A stretch of 5,744 bases of DNA, taken from the NCBI GenBank assembly GCA_036733985.1, contig DAIMZM010000120.1, positions 1 through 5,744 on the forward strand. Reading direction: 5' to 3'. The position numbers and the translations under genes are program-made. Positions 1-5,744 of this stretch are shown here, piece after piece. The notes under the pieces were generated by a model. That model saw only the letters and a program-made list of their open reading frames with translations, did not search any database and had not been told where the DNA came from. Position 1 is the first letter of the stretch. Every line of letters starts with the position of its first letter. Source of the stretch: DAIMZM01 sp036733985. GTDB taxonomy: Bacteria; Bacillota; Dehalobacteriia; UBA4068.

Positions 1-285
1 CCGGATGACCTGCGGCTGTACCACTGCGTCACGCCCCGCTCCTTCGGCCCCCATGGTTCGGCGGGCTGCTCCGAGCTGTATCAAAGCGGCGGGCATATGG
101 CGGTGATTAACGGCATTTACCGGGCTTCCGGCGTGCGCGTTTTTGAGCTGCCCGCCACTGCCGATAAGATCAAAGCCGGCTTGGATATTCTGACCCAGGG
201 CGGCAGGATTGAGCCGCCGACCCCTTATTTCCTGGGCGGCGACCTCTACGACGAGCTGGAGGAAATCAGCGCCAACCCGCTGTAA
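1..285 (+). CDS. Mop-like molybdopterin-dependent (aldehyde) oxidoreductase, C-terminal 94 residues only; 5' end outside window
   Basis: This is the C-terminal end of a xanthine oxidase-family molybdenum hydroxylase, open from the first base in frame 1 to a TAA at 283-285. It carries the last molybdenum-site loop, GPHGSAGCSELYQ. The Glu at codon 73-75 aligns with the catalytic base (Glu869) of D. gigas aldehyde oxidoreductase. The loop is followed by HMAVINGIYRASGVRVFELPA, the usual closing segment of the molybdopterin domain. A tail of about 36 residues then includes a GGDLYDELEE stretch. By hand alignment about 55 of 94 residues match the end of the complete enzyme at 2857-5694, so the two are paralogues. 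The [2Fe-2S] domains and most of the molybdopterin domain lie upstream and cannot be seen. The next gene starts 22 nt downstream, so both are probably in one transcript. The family assignment is firm. The substrate is unknown, and aldehydes are only the family default. Confidence 0.93.
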   Translation, partial: PDDLRLYHCVTPRSFGPHGSAGCSELYQSGGHMAVINGIYRASGVRVFELPATADKIKAGLDILTQGGRIEPPTPYFLGGDLYDELEEISANPL

Positions 286-295
286 GCGCTTGTTT

Positions 296-300
296 AAGGA
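296..300 (+). promoter_or_regulatory. Ribosome binding site of the flavoprotein gene
   Basis: AAGGA lies 7 nt before the ATG at 308 and decides that start. The same reading frame is open further upstream, back to an ATG at 209. That extension lies inside the preceding coding sequence and has no comparable ribosome binding site. Confidence 0.75.
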
Positions 301-307
301 TGAGCTC

Positions 308-2599
308 ATGGAAAGAGAACCGCGCTTCTTTAATCAAGCCTATGCGGCGGATTGCTGCCGTGGAGACCCGGCCTTTTGTACCTGTGCCTGCCCTTTCCAG
401 TTAGACGTACGGGACTTTATTACCAAGATCTTAAGGGGCGGTTTCGACGCGGCTTATCGTAAATTCAGGGACGCGGTGATCTTTCCTCAGATTGTCACAG
501 CCCTTTGCCCCAGCCCCTGCCGGGAAGTTTGCCCCCGGGGGGCTGTGGATGCGGCCATTTCCTTACGGGAACTGGAACAGGCGGCCATCCGCTATGCCCA
601 CAGTCTTGACCCCACCAATTTTAATTTAAGCGCCAAAAATGACCGGATCGCGGTGGTGGGCGCGGGGCCTTCCGGCCTGGCTTGCGCCCTGCGGCTGGCT
701 GCCAAAAAGTATCAGGTCACTGTCTTTGAAAAAAGCAGCCGCCTGGGCGGCAGTCTTTGGCAATTGCTGGATCCGGAGGTGTTTCTGCCGGATATTGAGC
801 GCCAGGGCAAATACGCGGCCTATGAACTGCTGTTGCAAAGGGAAATCATTGGCCCGGAGCAGCTGGAAGGCTTTGACGGGGTCTATGTGGCCACCGGCAA
901 GGACGGCCACCCCCTGGGCCTTGACGCCGGGTTTGACCAGGATCTGCTCAGTACCGGCAAACCCGGCTGGTTTTGGGGCGGGGCTTTGGTTGGCGCCGAC
1001 CCCATGGCGGCTATCGCCCAAGGGGGCCGGGCCGCCCTACATCTGGAAAAATATCTTAAAATCAAGGCCATGACCTTTGCCCCGGAGCTAAAACCCCAAA
1101 CCAGGCTGCAGCTGGAAGTCACGGGCCTGCCGTTGCGGCCCGCTGTCCCGGCCGGGGCGGAGGGCTATACCAAGGCGGCGGCCCAGGCGGAGGCGGCCCG
1201 CTGCCTGCGCTGCGATTGCTCCGCTTGCTACGACTACTGCGACTTTATGCAATATTACCGTAAATACCCCCGCCAGCTGGCGGACGCGGTGGACTACGGC
1301 TTGACTGATTCCATATTGGAAACGCAAACCAATAACAGGATGGTTAATTCCTGCACCGGCTGCGGGGTCTGCCAAGCTGTCTGCCCCCTGAAAGTGGATA
1401 GCGGCGGGGAACTCCAGGCCGCCAGGGAGCAAATGCTGGATAAAGGCTTGGTTCCCCCGGCTTACCATGACTTTTGGCTGCGGGATCTGGAGCATGCCAC
1501 AGCCCCGGAGATTGCCCTGACGCTGCCCGCGCCTTCCGGGAAGCATAAATTCCTCCTTTTCCCCGGCTGCCAGCTGGGCGCTTCAGATCCCCGCTATCCC
1601 GCAGCCGCCCTGGCCTTGCTGCGCCAGGCGGAGCCGGATACGGCCTTGCTGCTGGATTGCTGCGGCGCGCCTGCTTACTGGGCAGGGGAGCGGGACATGC
1701 ATCAGCGGCACTTGAAAAAATTACACCGGGCCTGGCAAGAGCTGGGCTGCCCCCAGGTGATCTGCGCCTGCCCCACCTGCGGCAAACAGCTTAAGCTTTT
1801 CCAGCCGGAATGGCGGATCAGCTCCCTTTATCAAGTACTGGCCCAGGCCATGATCCCCATGGAGATCCCTAAGGCCCCAGCGCCAGTTTATACCCTGGCC
1901 GACCCCTGCTCGGTCAAGGAAGATCCGGGGATACGGCAGGGGGTGACAGCGCTGCTGCAAAGCTTGGATGTGCAATTCGACCTTTTATGCGGCGATATCC
2001 GCCAGCTGCCTTGCTGCGGCTTCGGCGGCAATATCCGCGGGGCCGCCCCGGGGCTGGCTGAAGAAATAGCTGTGCGGCGGACTGCCGCCAGCGCCCATCC
2101 CTATTTGACCTATTGCGCCAATTGCCGGGATATTTACGCGGCAGCGGGAAAACCGGCCCAGCATATTCTGGATCTCCTCTGCGGGCTGAACGGCCTGGAG
2201 CGCCGCCCGCCCCATCTTTCCCAGCGGAAAAACAACCGCGGCCGCGCCCGGGCCCTGCTCTTGGCCGAAGATTATCAGGAACCGGCGCCTGCTTTCAGCT
2301 TGGAAATCAGCGAAGAACAGGCGGCGGCCATGGATAAAGCCCTGCTGACAGAGAACGATCTCCGGCGGGTGATCGCCTTTGCCGAGGAAACAGGAAGTTA
2401 CTTGCTGGACGGCGCGGGGATCAGGATCGCTCATTTGGATCTGGGCATCCCCACAGTCTGGGTTGAATACCGGCCCAGCGGGGAAAAGGTTTATCAGGTG
2501 ATCCGCGCCTATACCCACCGGATGAAAATCAACGAGCGGGGGCGGGTCAAAAACGAAAGCAGAAACGGCAGCCGTAAGCCGGGTTGGAGAAAAAGCTGA
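308..2599 (+). CDS. Multidomain iron-sulfur flavoprotein: GltD-like N-terminus, shortened FAD domain, ferredoxin segment, two CCG (HdrD-like) domains (DVU_1558-type)
   Basis: This 763-residue, probably cytoplasmic protein is likely an electron-transfer partner of the flanking molybdenum hydroxylases. Residues 10-100 resemble the GltD iron-sulfur domain (FCTCACP at 23-29; CPSPCREVCP at 67-76). Residues 112-250 form an FAD domain with the fold signature VVGAGPSG (117-123), an acidic E141 and RLGG (145-148). The chain then runs from FDGVYVATG (189-197) to the closing segment GADPMAAIAQGGRAA (229-243), leaving out the NAD(P)H Rossmann domain of GltD. A cysteine-rich stretch (C299, 302, 304, 307, 311) precedes a canonical [4Fe-4S] motif (C349, 352, 355, 359-Pro). 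Two CCG repeats follow (C421, C451-C452, C488/C491; C534, C569-C570, C603/C606), as in HdrB/HdrD, where they bind non-cubane [4Fe-4S] clusters. Residues 660-742 form a domain I cannot name, followed by a basic tail. No signal peptide or membrane segment is visible. From memory it matches the 'pyridine nucleotide-disulfide oxidoreductase/dicluster-binding protein' family. The exact reaction is unknown. Confidence 0.9.
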   Translation: MEREPRFFNQAYAADCCRGDPAFCTCACPFQLDVRDFITKILRGGFDAAYRKFRDAVIFPQIVTALCPSPCREVCPRGAVDAAISLRELEQAAIRYAHSLDPTNFNLSAKNDRIAVVGAGPSGLACALRLAAKKYQVTVFEKSSRLGGSLWQLLDPEVFLPDIERQGKYAAYELLLQREIIGPEQLEGFDGVYVATGKDGHPLGLDAGFDQDLLSTGKPGWFWGGALVGADPMAAIAQGGRAALHLEKYLKIKAMTFAPELKPQTRLQLEVTGLPLRPAVPAGAEGYTKAAAQAEAARCLRCDCSACYDYCDFMQYYRKYPRQLADAVDYGLTDSILETQTNNRMVNSCTGCGVCQAVCPLKVDSGGELQAAREQMLDKGLVPPAYHDFWLRDLEHATAPEIALTLPAPSGKHKFLLFPGCQLGASDPRYPAAALALLRQAEPDTALLLDCCGAPAYWAGERDMHQRHLKKLHRAWQELGCPQVICACPTCGKQLKLFQPEWRISSLYQVLAQAMIPMEIPKAPAPVYTLADPCSVKEDPGIRQGVTALLQSLDVQFDLLCGDIRQLPCCGFGGNIRGAAPGLAEEIAVRRTAASAHPYLTYCANCRDIYAAAGKPAQHILDLLCGLNGLERRPPHLSQRKNNRGRARALLLAEDYQEPAPAFSLEISEEQAAAMDKALLTENDLRRVIAFAEETGSYLLDGAGIRIAHLDLGIPTVWVEYRPSGEKVYQVIRAYTHRMKINERGRVKNESRNGSRKPGWRKS
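2586..2589 (+). promoter_or_regulatory. Ribosome binding site of the small Cys protein, inside the upstream gene's 3' end
   Basis: GGAG ends 9 nt before the ATG at 2599 and supports that start. An in-frame TTG at 2584 overlaps the same site and would leave the gene without a ribosome binding site, so it is rejected as the start. Confidence 0.65.
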
Positions 2600-2787
2600 T
2601 GGAACGGGAGATAATCTGCGCCCGCTGCGGCGTGAAGCTGAAAGACGAGCTGATCACTTTTGAGTATTTCGGCCACCAGCTGCAAAAGGAGATCCCTTGC
2701 TGCCCAGAATGCGGCCAGGCTTATGTGTCGCCGGATTTGGCCTTGGGAAAAATGCTGGAAGCGGAAATGGAAATGGAAGATAAATAA
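2599..2787 (+). CDS. Small CxxC/CCxxC putative redox or metal-binding protein (DVU_1557 family)
   Basis: This 62-residue protein has two cysteine knuckles: CARCG (C7, C10) and CCPECG (C34, C35, C38). They are 23 residues apart and separated by a predicted beta-rich stretch (LITFEYFGHQL). The arrangement looks like a zinc ribbon or a rubredoxin-like iron site. The C-terminus is acidic and probably helical (LALGKMLEAEMEMEDK). The A of its ATG is the last base of the upstream TGA (TGATG), a classic sign of translational coupling, so it is probably made together with the flavoprotein. From memory it matches the 'DVU_1557 family redox protein', encoded beside a Mop-type oxidoreductase in Desulfovibrio vulgaris. 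It could be an electron carrier between the molybdenum enzyme and the flavoprotein, or a zinc-containing assembly factor; the sequence does not tell which. The extra Cys at 34 would be unusual for a plain four-Cys site. Confidence 0.87.
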   Translation: MEREIICARCGVKLKDELITFEYFGHQLQKEIPCCPECGQAYVSPDLALGKMLEAEMEMEDK

Positions 2788-2824
2788 GTAAACATAAATT
2801 AAGTAAAGAAGATCAACTATCAAT

Positions 2825-2841
2825 TCGCATACGTCATGCGA
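2825..2841 (+). repeat. Inverted repeat TCGCAT-ACGTC-ATGCGA just upstream of the ribosome binding site
   Basis: Two perfect 6-nt arms (2825-2830 and 2836-2841) are separated by 5 nt. The right arm ends one base before the GAAAGGGG stretch that drives translation of the next gene. It could be an operator half-site pair or a small RNA hairpin near the ribosome binding site. Arms this short can arise by chance. Confidence 0.35.
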
Positions 2842-2842
2842 G

Positions 2843-2849
2843 AAAGGGG
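2843..2849 (+). promoter_or_regulatory. Ribosome binding site of the complete Mop-like gene
   Basis: AAAGGGG lies 7 nt before the ATG at 2857 and fixes that start. An in-frame ATG at 2836 falls inside the inverted repeat and upstream of this site. Using it would only add seven residues (MRERGLK) that do not look like part of the family. Confidence 0.75.
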
Positions 2850-2856
2850 TTTAAAA

Positions 2857-5694
2857 ATGGCTTTTAAAAGACTTTGCTTGATCATAAACGGGGCGGACCG
2901 CTATGTGGTTTGCGATCCGGAGCGGGATTCCCTGGCGGATCTGCTGAGAAGGCTGGGGCTGACCGGCACCAAGATCGGCTGCGGCATCGGCGTCTGCGGC
3001 GCCTGCAGCGTGATCCTTAACGGCGAGGTGGTCTTGTCCTGCCGGAAAAAGATGAAAAATATCCAGGATTTCAGCACCGTCACCACCATCGAGGGCATCG
3101 GCGCTCCTGACCGCCTCCACCCGTTGCAGCAGGCCTGGATCACTTATGGCGGGGTGCAATGCGGCTTTTGTTCCCCCGGCTTTATCGTTTCCGCCAAGGC
3201 GCTTTTGGATCAGAATCCCGACCCTACCCGGGAAGAGGTGCGCCAATGGTTCCAGAAGCACCGCAATATCTGCCGCTGCACCGGCTATAAGCCCCTGGTG
3301 GATTCGGTGATGATGGCCGCCAAGGTGCTGCGGGGGGAACTGACCATGGCGGATATCACCTTCAACCATGAGGAACTCCCCAGCATCTATAATACCAAAA
3401 TGCCCCGGCCTTCCGCGTTGTCCAAGGTTTGCGGCGTTTGCGATTATGGCGACGACGTTAAGCTGAAGCTGCCTGACGGCGTGCTGCATGTGGCGATTGT
3501 GCAGCCGAAGATCACCCATCATGCCAAGCTGCTGGCTATTGATTTCAGTGAGGCGGAGGCCATGCCCGGCGTGGTCAAGGTCATCACGGCCAAAGACGTC
3601 AAAGGCAGCAACCGGCTGGACGCCTATCTGACCCATAAGCATGCCGTCGGCTCCGGCCATAACCGGCCGATCATCGCCGATGAAAAGATTTTCCGCTATG
3701 GCGATGTGGTGGCTTTGGTGGCCGCCGATACCGAGGCCCATGCCCGGGCCGCTGCCAAAGCGGTCAAAGTGGAAATCGAACCCTTGCCGGCTTATCTGAG
3801 CTTCCTGGACGCGGCCCTGCCGGACGCCATCCGCATTCATGAGCAGGCCCCCAACACCTATATCCATCAGCCCCTGTACAAGGGCGAAGGGGATACCAGG
3901 GAAATCATTGAGCATTCCGCCTATAGCCTGGAAGGCAGCTTCTATGCCAGCCGCCAGCCCCATCTGAGCATCGAGCCCGACGTGATCCAGGCCTATTTCG
4001 ACGAGGACGGCATGCTGACCGTGCAGTGCAAGGCCCAGTACATCTATGGCGCCCGCAAGCTGATGGCCAGCGGCGTGGGCATCCCCTATGAAAAATTGCG
4101 GGTGCTGAATAATCCCATCGGCGGCAGCTTCGGCTGGTCTGTTTCTCCCGGCAGCTTTGCCCTGGCCGCGGTGGCCGCCCTGGATCTGCGGCAGCCGGTT
4201 ACGCTTTCTTTGGATTATGAGGAATACATGCATTACAGCGGCAAACGCGCCCCCGCTTATTTCAACGCCAGGCTGGCCTGCGACGAAAAGGGCAAACTCA
4301 CGGCCCTGGAATTTGACGAGGGTATTGACCACGGCGCTTACAGCGAGGCCGCCGAGACGCTGATCGACCGCTTTGTCCGCTTTATCGGTTATCCCTACAA
4401 TATTCCCAACGCCACCGGCTTAGCCCGGATGGGTTATACCAATCACAGCTTTGGCGTGGCTTTCCGCAGCTACGGCTCACCCCAGAGCATGACCTGCCTG
4501 GAATCGATGATGGATATGCTGGCGGAAAAGGCCGGTATCGATCCTTGGGAATTCCGTTATCTGAATGTGGCTCGCCCCGGGGATACCACCCTCAACAGCT
4601 ACCCCTACAAAGAATACCCCATGCCGGAGATCCTGGAAAAGATCAAGCCCTATTACGACGCGGCCAAAGCCCGGGCCAAAGCCGCCGATACGCCGGAGAA
4701 GCGGCGGGGCGTGGGCATTGTCTGCGGCGGCTTCTCCTGCTCCAGCCGGGGAGCGGACAGCGCCGGCGCCCGCCTGGAACTGAATCCGGATCAGACCATT
4801 TCCGTATTCAATACCTGGCAGGACATTGGCCAGGGCGGGGATATCGGCACCCTGACCCATGTCTGCGAGTCCCTGAAAGAAATGCGGGTGCGGCCGGAAC
4901 AGGTGCGGCTGTGCATCAATGACAGCAAGACCTGTCCGGATTCGGGAATTTCCGGGGGGAGCCGCTCCCACTATATGAGCGGGAACGCGATCAGGCTGGT
5001 GGCCAATCAGATGATGGACGCCTTGCGTAAAGAGGACGGCAGCTTCCGCACCTATGAAGAGCAGGCGGCCGCCGGCCTGCCCACTAAATTTGAAGGCGTC
5101 TTCGACCTGGTGGGCTACGGCCTTTGCCCCCTGGACGAGGATACCGGCCAGGGAGATCCTTCCCCCGCTTATATGTACGGCGCTTTTCTGGCCGAGGTGG
5201 AAGTGGAGGTTAAAACCGGCAAAACTACGGTCCTCAGCATGACGGTAGTGGACGACGTGGGCGTGGTGGGCAATGTCTTGGCAGTGGAAGGCCAGGCCTT
5301 GGGCGGCATGTCCCACAGCATCGGCTTTGCTTTAAAGGAAAATTATGAGGATGTGCAGAAACATAATAATATGCAAAGCGCCGGTATCCCCCATATCCTG
5401 GATATCCCCGACGATATGACGGTCATTCACTGCGAAAACCCGCGCCAGGATGGGCCCCACGGCTCTTCCGGCTGCTCCGAACTGTATCAGTCCAGCCCTC
5501 ATATGGCGGTGATCAACGCCATTTATAACGCCACCGGGGTGCGCGTTTACGAGCTGCCCGCCTCTCCGGAAAAGGTCAGGGCCGGCCTGGAGCAGCTGGC
5601 CCGGGGCGAAAAGATCCTGCCGCCGAAGACGTATTATCTGGGCCCTGATTTATATGATGTGCTGGAAGATCTCCGTAACGGTTCTGCCAAATAA
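2857..5694 (+). CDS. Molybdopterin-dependent (aldehyde) oxidoreductase, Mop / xanthine oxidase family, full length
   Basis: This 945-residue molybdenum hydroxylase probably oxidises an aldehyde or related substrate with water as oxygen source, passing electrons from Mo through two [2Fe-2S] clusters. Residues 1-80 are a plant-type ferredoxin domain with C42, C47, C50 and C62. Residues 81-160 hold the second cluster (C102, C105, C139, C141). The eight ligands keep the D. gigas Mop spacing, shifted by two. A hammerhead domain (about 185-310) precedes the two molybdopterin domains. Cofactor loops are GGSFGW (422-427), AFRSYGSPQS (535-544), WQDIGQGGDIG (654-664), SGISGGSR (696-703) and GCSEL (872-876). 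E875 aligns with the catalytic Glu869 of Mop. There is no flavin domain, as expected for the Mop type, and no signal peptide. Two differences from Mop are Ile660-region WQDIGQG (Ile657) where I recall His, and GCSE in place of GVGE. The protein runs on about 38 residues past the usual Mop end. It is a paralogue of the enzyme at 1-285. The family is certain; the substrate is not. Confidence 0.95.
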   Translation: MAFKRLCLIINGADRYVVCDPERDSLADLLRRLGLTGTKIGCGIGVCGACSVILNGEVVLSCRKKMKNIQDFSTVTTIEGIGAPDRLHPLQQAWITYGGVQCGFCSPGFIVSAKALLDQNPDPTREEVRQWFQKHRNICRCTGYKPLVDSVMMAAKVLRGELTMADITFNHEELPSIYNTKMPRPSALSKVCGVCDYGDDVKLKLPDGVLHVAIVQPKITHHAKLLAIDFSEAEAMPGVVKVITAKDVKGSNRLDAYLTHKHAVGSGHNRPIIADEKIFRYGDVVALVAADTEAHARAAAKAVKVEIEPLPAYLSFLDAALPDAIRIHEQAPNTYIHQPLYKGEGDTREIIEHSAYSLEGSFYASRQPHLSIEPDVIQAYFDEDGMLTVQCKAQYIYGARKLMASGVGIPYEKLRVLNNPIGGSFGWSVSPGSFALAAVAALDLRQPVTLSLDYEEYMHYSGKRAPAYFNARLACDEKGKLTALEFDEGIDHGAYSEAAETLIDRFVRFIGYPYNIPNATGLARMGYTNHSFGVAFRSYGSPQSMTCLESMMDMLAEKAGIDPWEFRYLNVARPGDTTLNSYPYKEYPMPEILEKIKPYYDAAKARAKAADTPEKRRGVGIVCGGFSCSSRGADSAGARLELNPDQTISVFNTWQDIGQGGDIGTLTHVCESLKEMRVRPEQVRLCINDSKTCPDSGISGGSRSHYMSGNAIRLVANQMMDALRKEDGSFRTYEEQAAAGLPTKFEGVFDLVGYGLCPLDEDTGQGDPSPAYMYGAFLAEVEVEVKTGKTTVLSMTVVDDVGVVGNVLAVEGQALGGMSHSIGFALKENYEDVQKHNNMQSAGIPHILDIPDDMTVIHCENPRQDGPHGSSGCSELYQSSPHMAVINAIYNATGVRVYELPASPEKVRAGLEQLARGEKILPPKTYYLGPDLYDVLEDLRNGSAK

Positions 5695-5744
5695 ACCTGA
5701 AGCGCAGCCCTGATCAGCGGGTCGGACGGATAAAGACATGTTTG

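Larger units (their letters stand above)
2788..2856 (+). other. AT-rich spacer before the second oxidoreductase gene
   Basis: These 69 nt form the longest non-coding gap inside the cluster and are visibly AT-rich in an otherwise GC-rich window. The spacer holds two copies of TAAGTAAA (2785-2792, the first overlapping the upstream stop, and 2800-2807), an inverted repeat at 2825-2841 and the ribosome binding site of the next gene. I see no convincing -35/-10 pair and no hairpin followed by a T-run. It could separate expression of the last gene from the first three, but that is inference. Confidence 0.5.

Noticed and set aside
209..307. A longer N-terminus for the flavoprotein from an ATG at 209
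   Set aside because: It would overlap the end of the first Mop gene by 77 nt, adds a Ser/Arg/Trp-rich stretch of no known domain, and ignores the AAGGA site ahead of the ATG at 308.
1985..2518. Minus-strand open frames opposite the flavoprotein gene, including this 177-codon one
   Set aside because: They are antisense to a gene with many diagnostic motifs and show no family signature or plausible operon context.
2743..2800. Possible sigma-70 promoter (TTGGGA near 2743, TAAATT at 2795-2800)
   Set aside because: The two boxes are far more than 17 nt apart, and neither has a partner at the right spacing.
2785..2807. Direct repeat TAAGTAAA (2785-2792 and 2800-2807)
   Set aside because: It is short and low in complexity, and the first copy includes the stop codon. 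It is probably chance in AT-rich DNA, though a regulator site cannot be excluded.
2851..4332. A 493-codon open frame on the minus strand opposite the Mop gene
   Set aside because: It lies wholly opposite a firmly identified gene. Its translation is Gly/Ala/Gln/His-rich with no recognisable domain, as expected from the complement of GC-rich codons.
4477..5316. A 279-codon minus-strand open frame opposite the 3' half of the Mop gene
   Set aside because: This is the same codon-bias shadow, with low-complexity His/Gly/Ala composition and no motif.
5710..5717. Perfect palindrome CTGATCAG after the last gene
   Set aside because: With 4-nt half-sites, no loop and no T-run, it is not a terminator and is common by chance.
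5738..5744. ATG at 5738 that might start a further gene
   Set aside because: Only 7 nt are visible, and the upstream GGACGGA is a weak ribosome binding site. It cannot be judged without the next sequence.

Overview
The window is a compact, all-plus-strand stretch of a moderately GC-rich genome. It encodes molybdenum hydroxylases of the Desulfovibrio gigas aldehyde oxidoreductase (Mop) type plus two accessory redox proteins. The large number of iron-sulfur ligands and the HdrD-like and Mop-like families point to a strict anaerobe. Strong Shine-Dalgarno sequences (AAGGA, GGAG, AAAGGGG) precede the genes. The family set fits both Firmicutes (Clostridia/Negativicutes) and Desulfovibrionales, and the sequence alone does not decide between them.

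Layout: (1) 1-285, the last 94 codons of a first Mop-like molybdopterin oxidoreductase. (2) 308-2599, a 763-residue multidomain iron-sulfur flavoprotein. It has a GltD-type cysteine domain, a shortened FAD domain with no NAD(P)H-binding Rossmann domain, a cysteine-rich plus [4Fe-4S] ferredoxin segment, two HdrB/HdrD-type CCG domains and an uncharacterised C-terminal domain. (3) 2599-2787, a 62-residue protein with two CxxC knuckles, translationally coupled to the flavoprotein by a TGATG overlap. (4) A 69-nt AT-rich spacer with a 6-bp inverted repeat. (5) 2857-5694, a complete 945-residue Mop-like enzyme that is a clear paralogue of the one cut off at the left edge. The last 50 nt carry no supported feature.

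How the genes may work together: Mop-type enzymes carry molybdopterin and two [2Fe-2S] clusters but no flavin, so they need an external electron carrier. A flavin and multi-cluster protein between two such enzymes is a natural electron acceptor or hub, and the small Cys protein may be a further carrier or a metal-binding assembly factor. From memory, the same set (Mop-like oxidoreductase, 'pyridine nucleotide-disulfide oxidoreductase/dicluster-binding protein', 'DVU_1557 family redox protein') is conserved around DVU_1557-DVU_1559 in Desulfovibrio vulgaris. The system is therefore probably a known but poorly characterised locus type. The less usual points here are the two Mop paralogues bracketing the accessory pair, the loss of the NAD(P)H domain, and the unassigned C-terminal domain.
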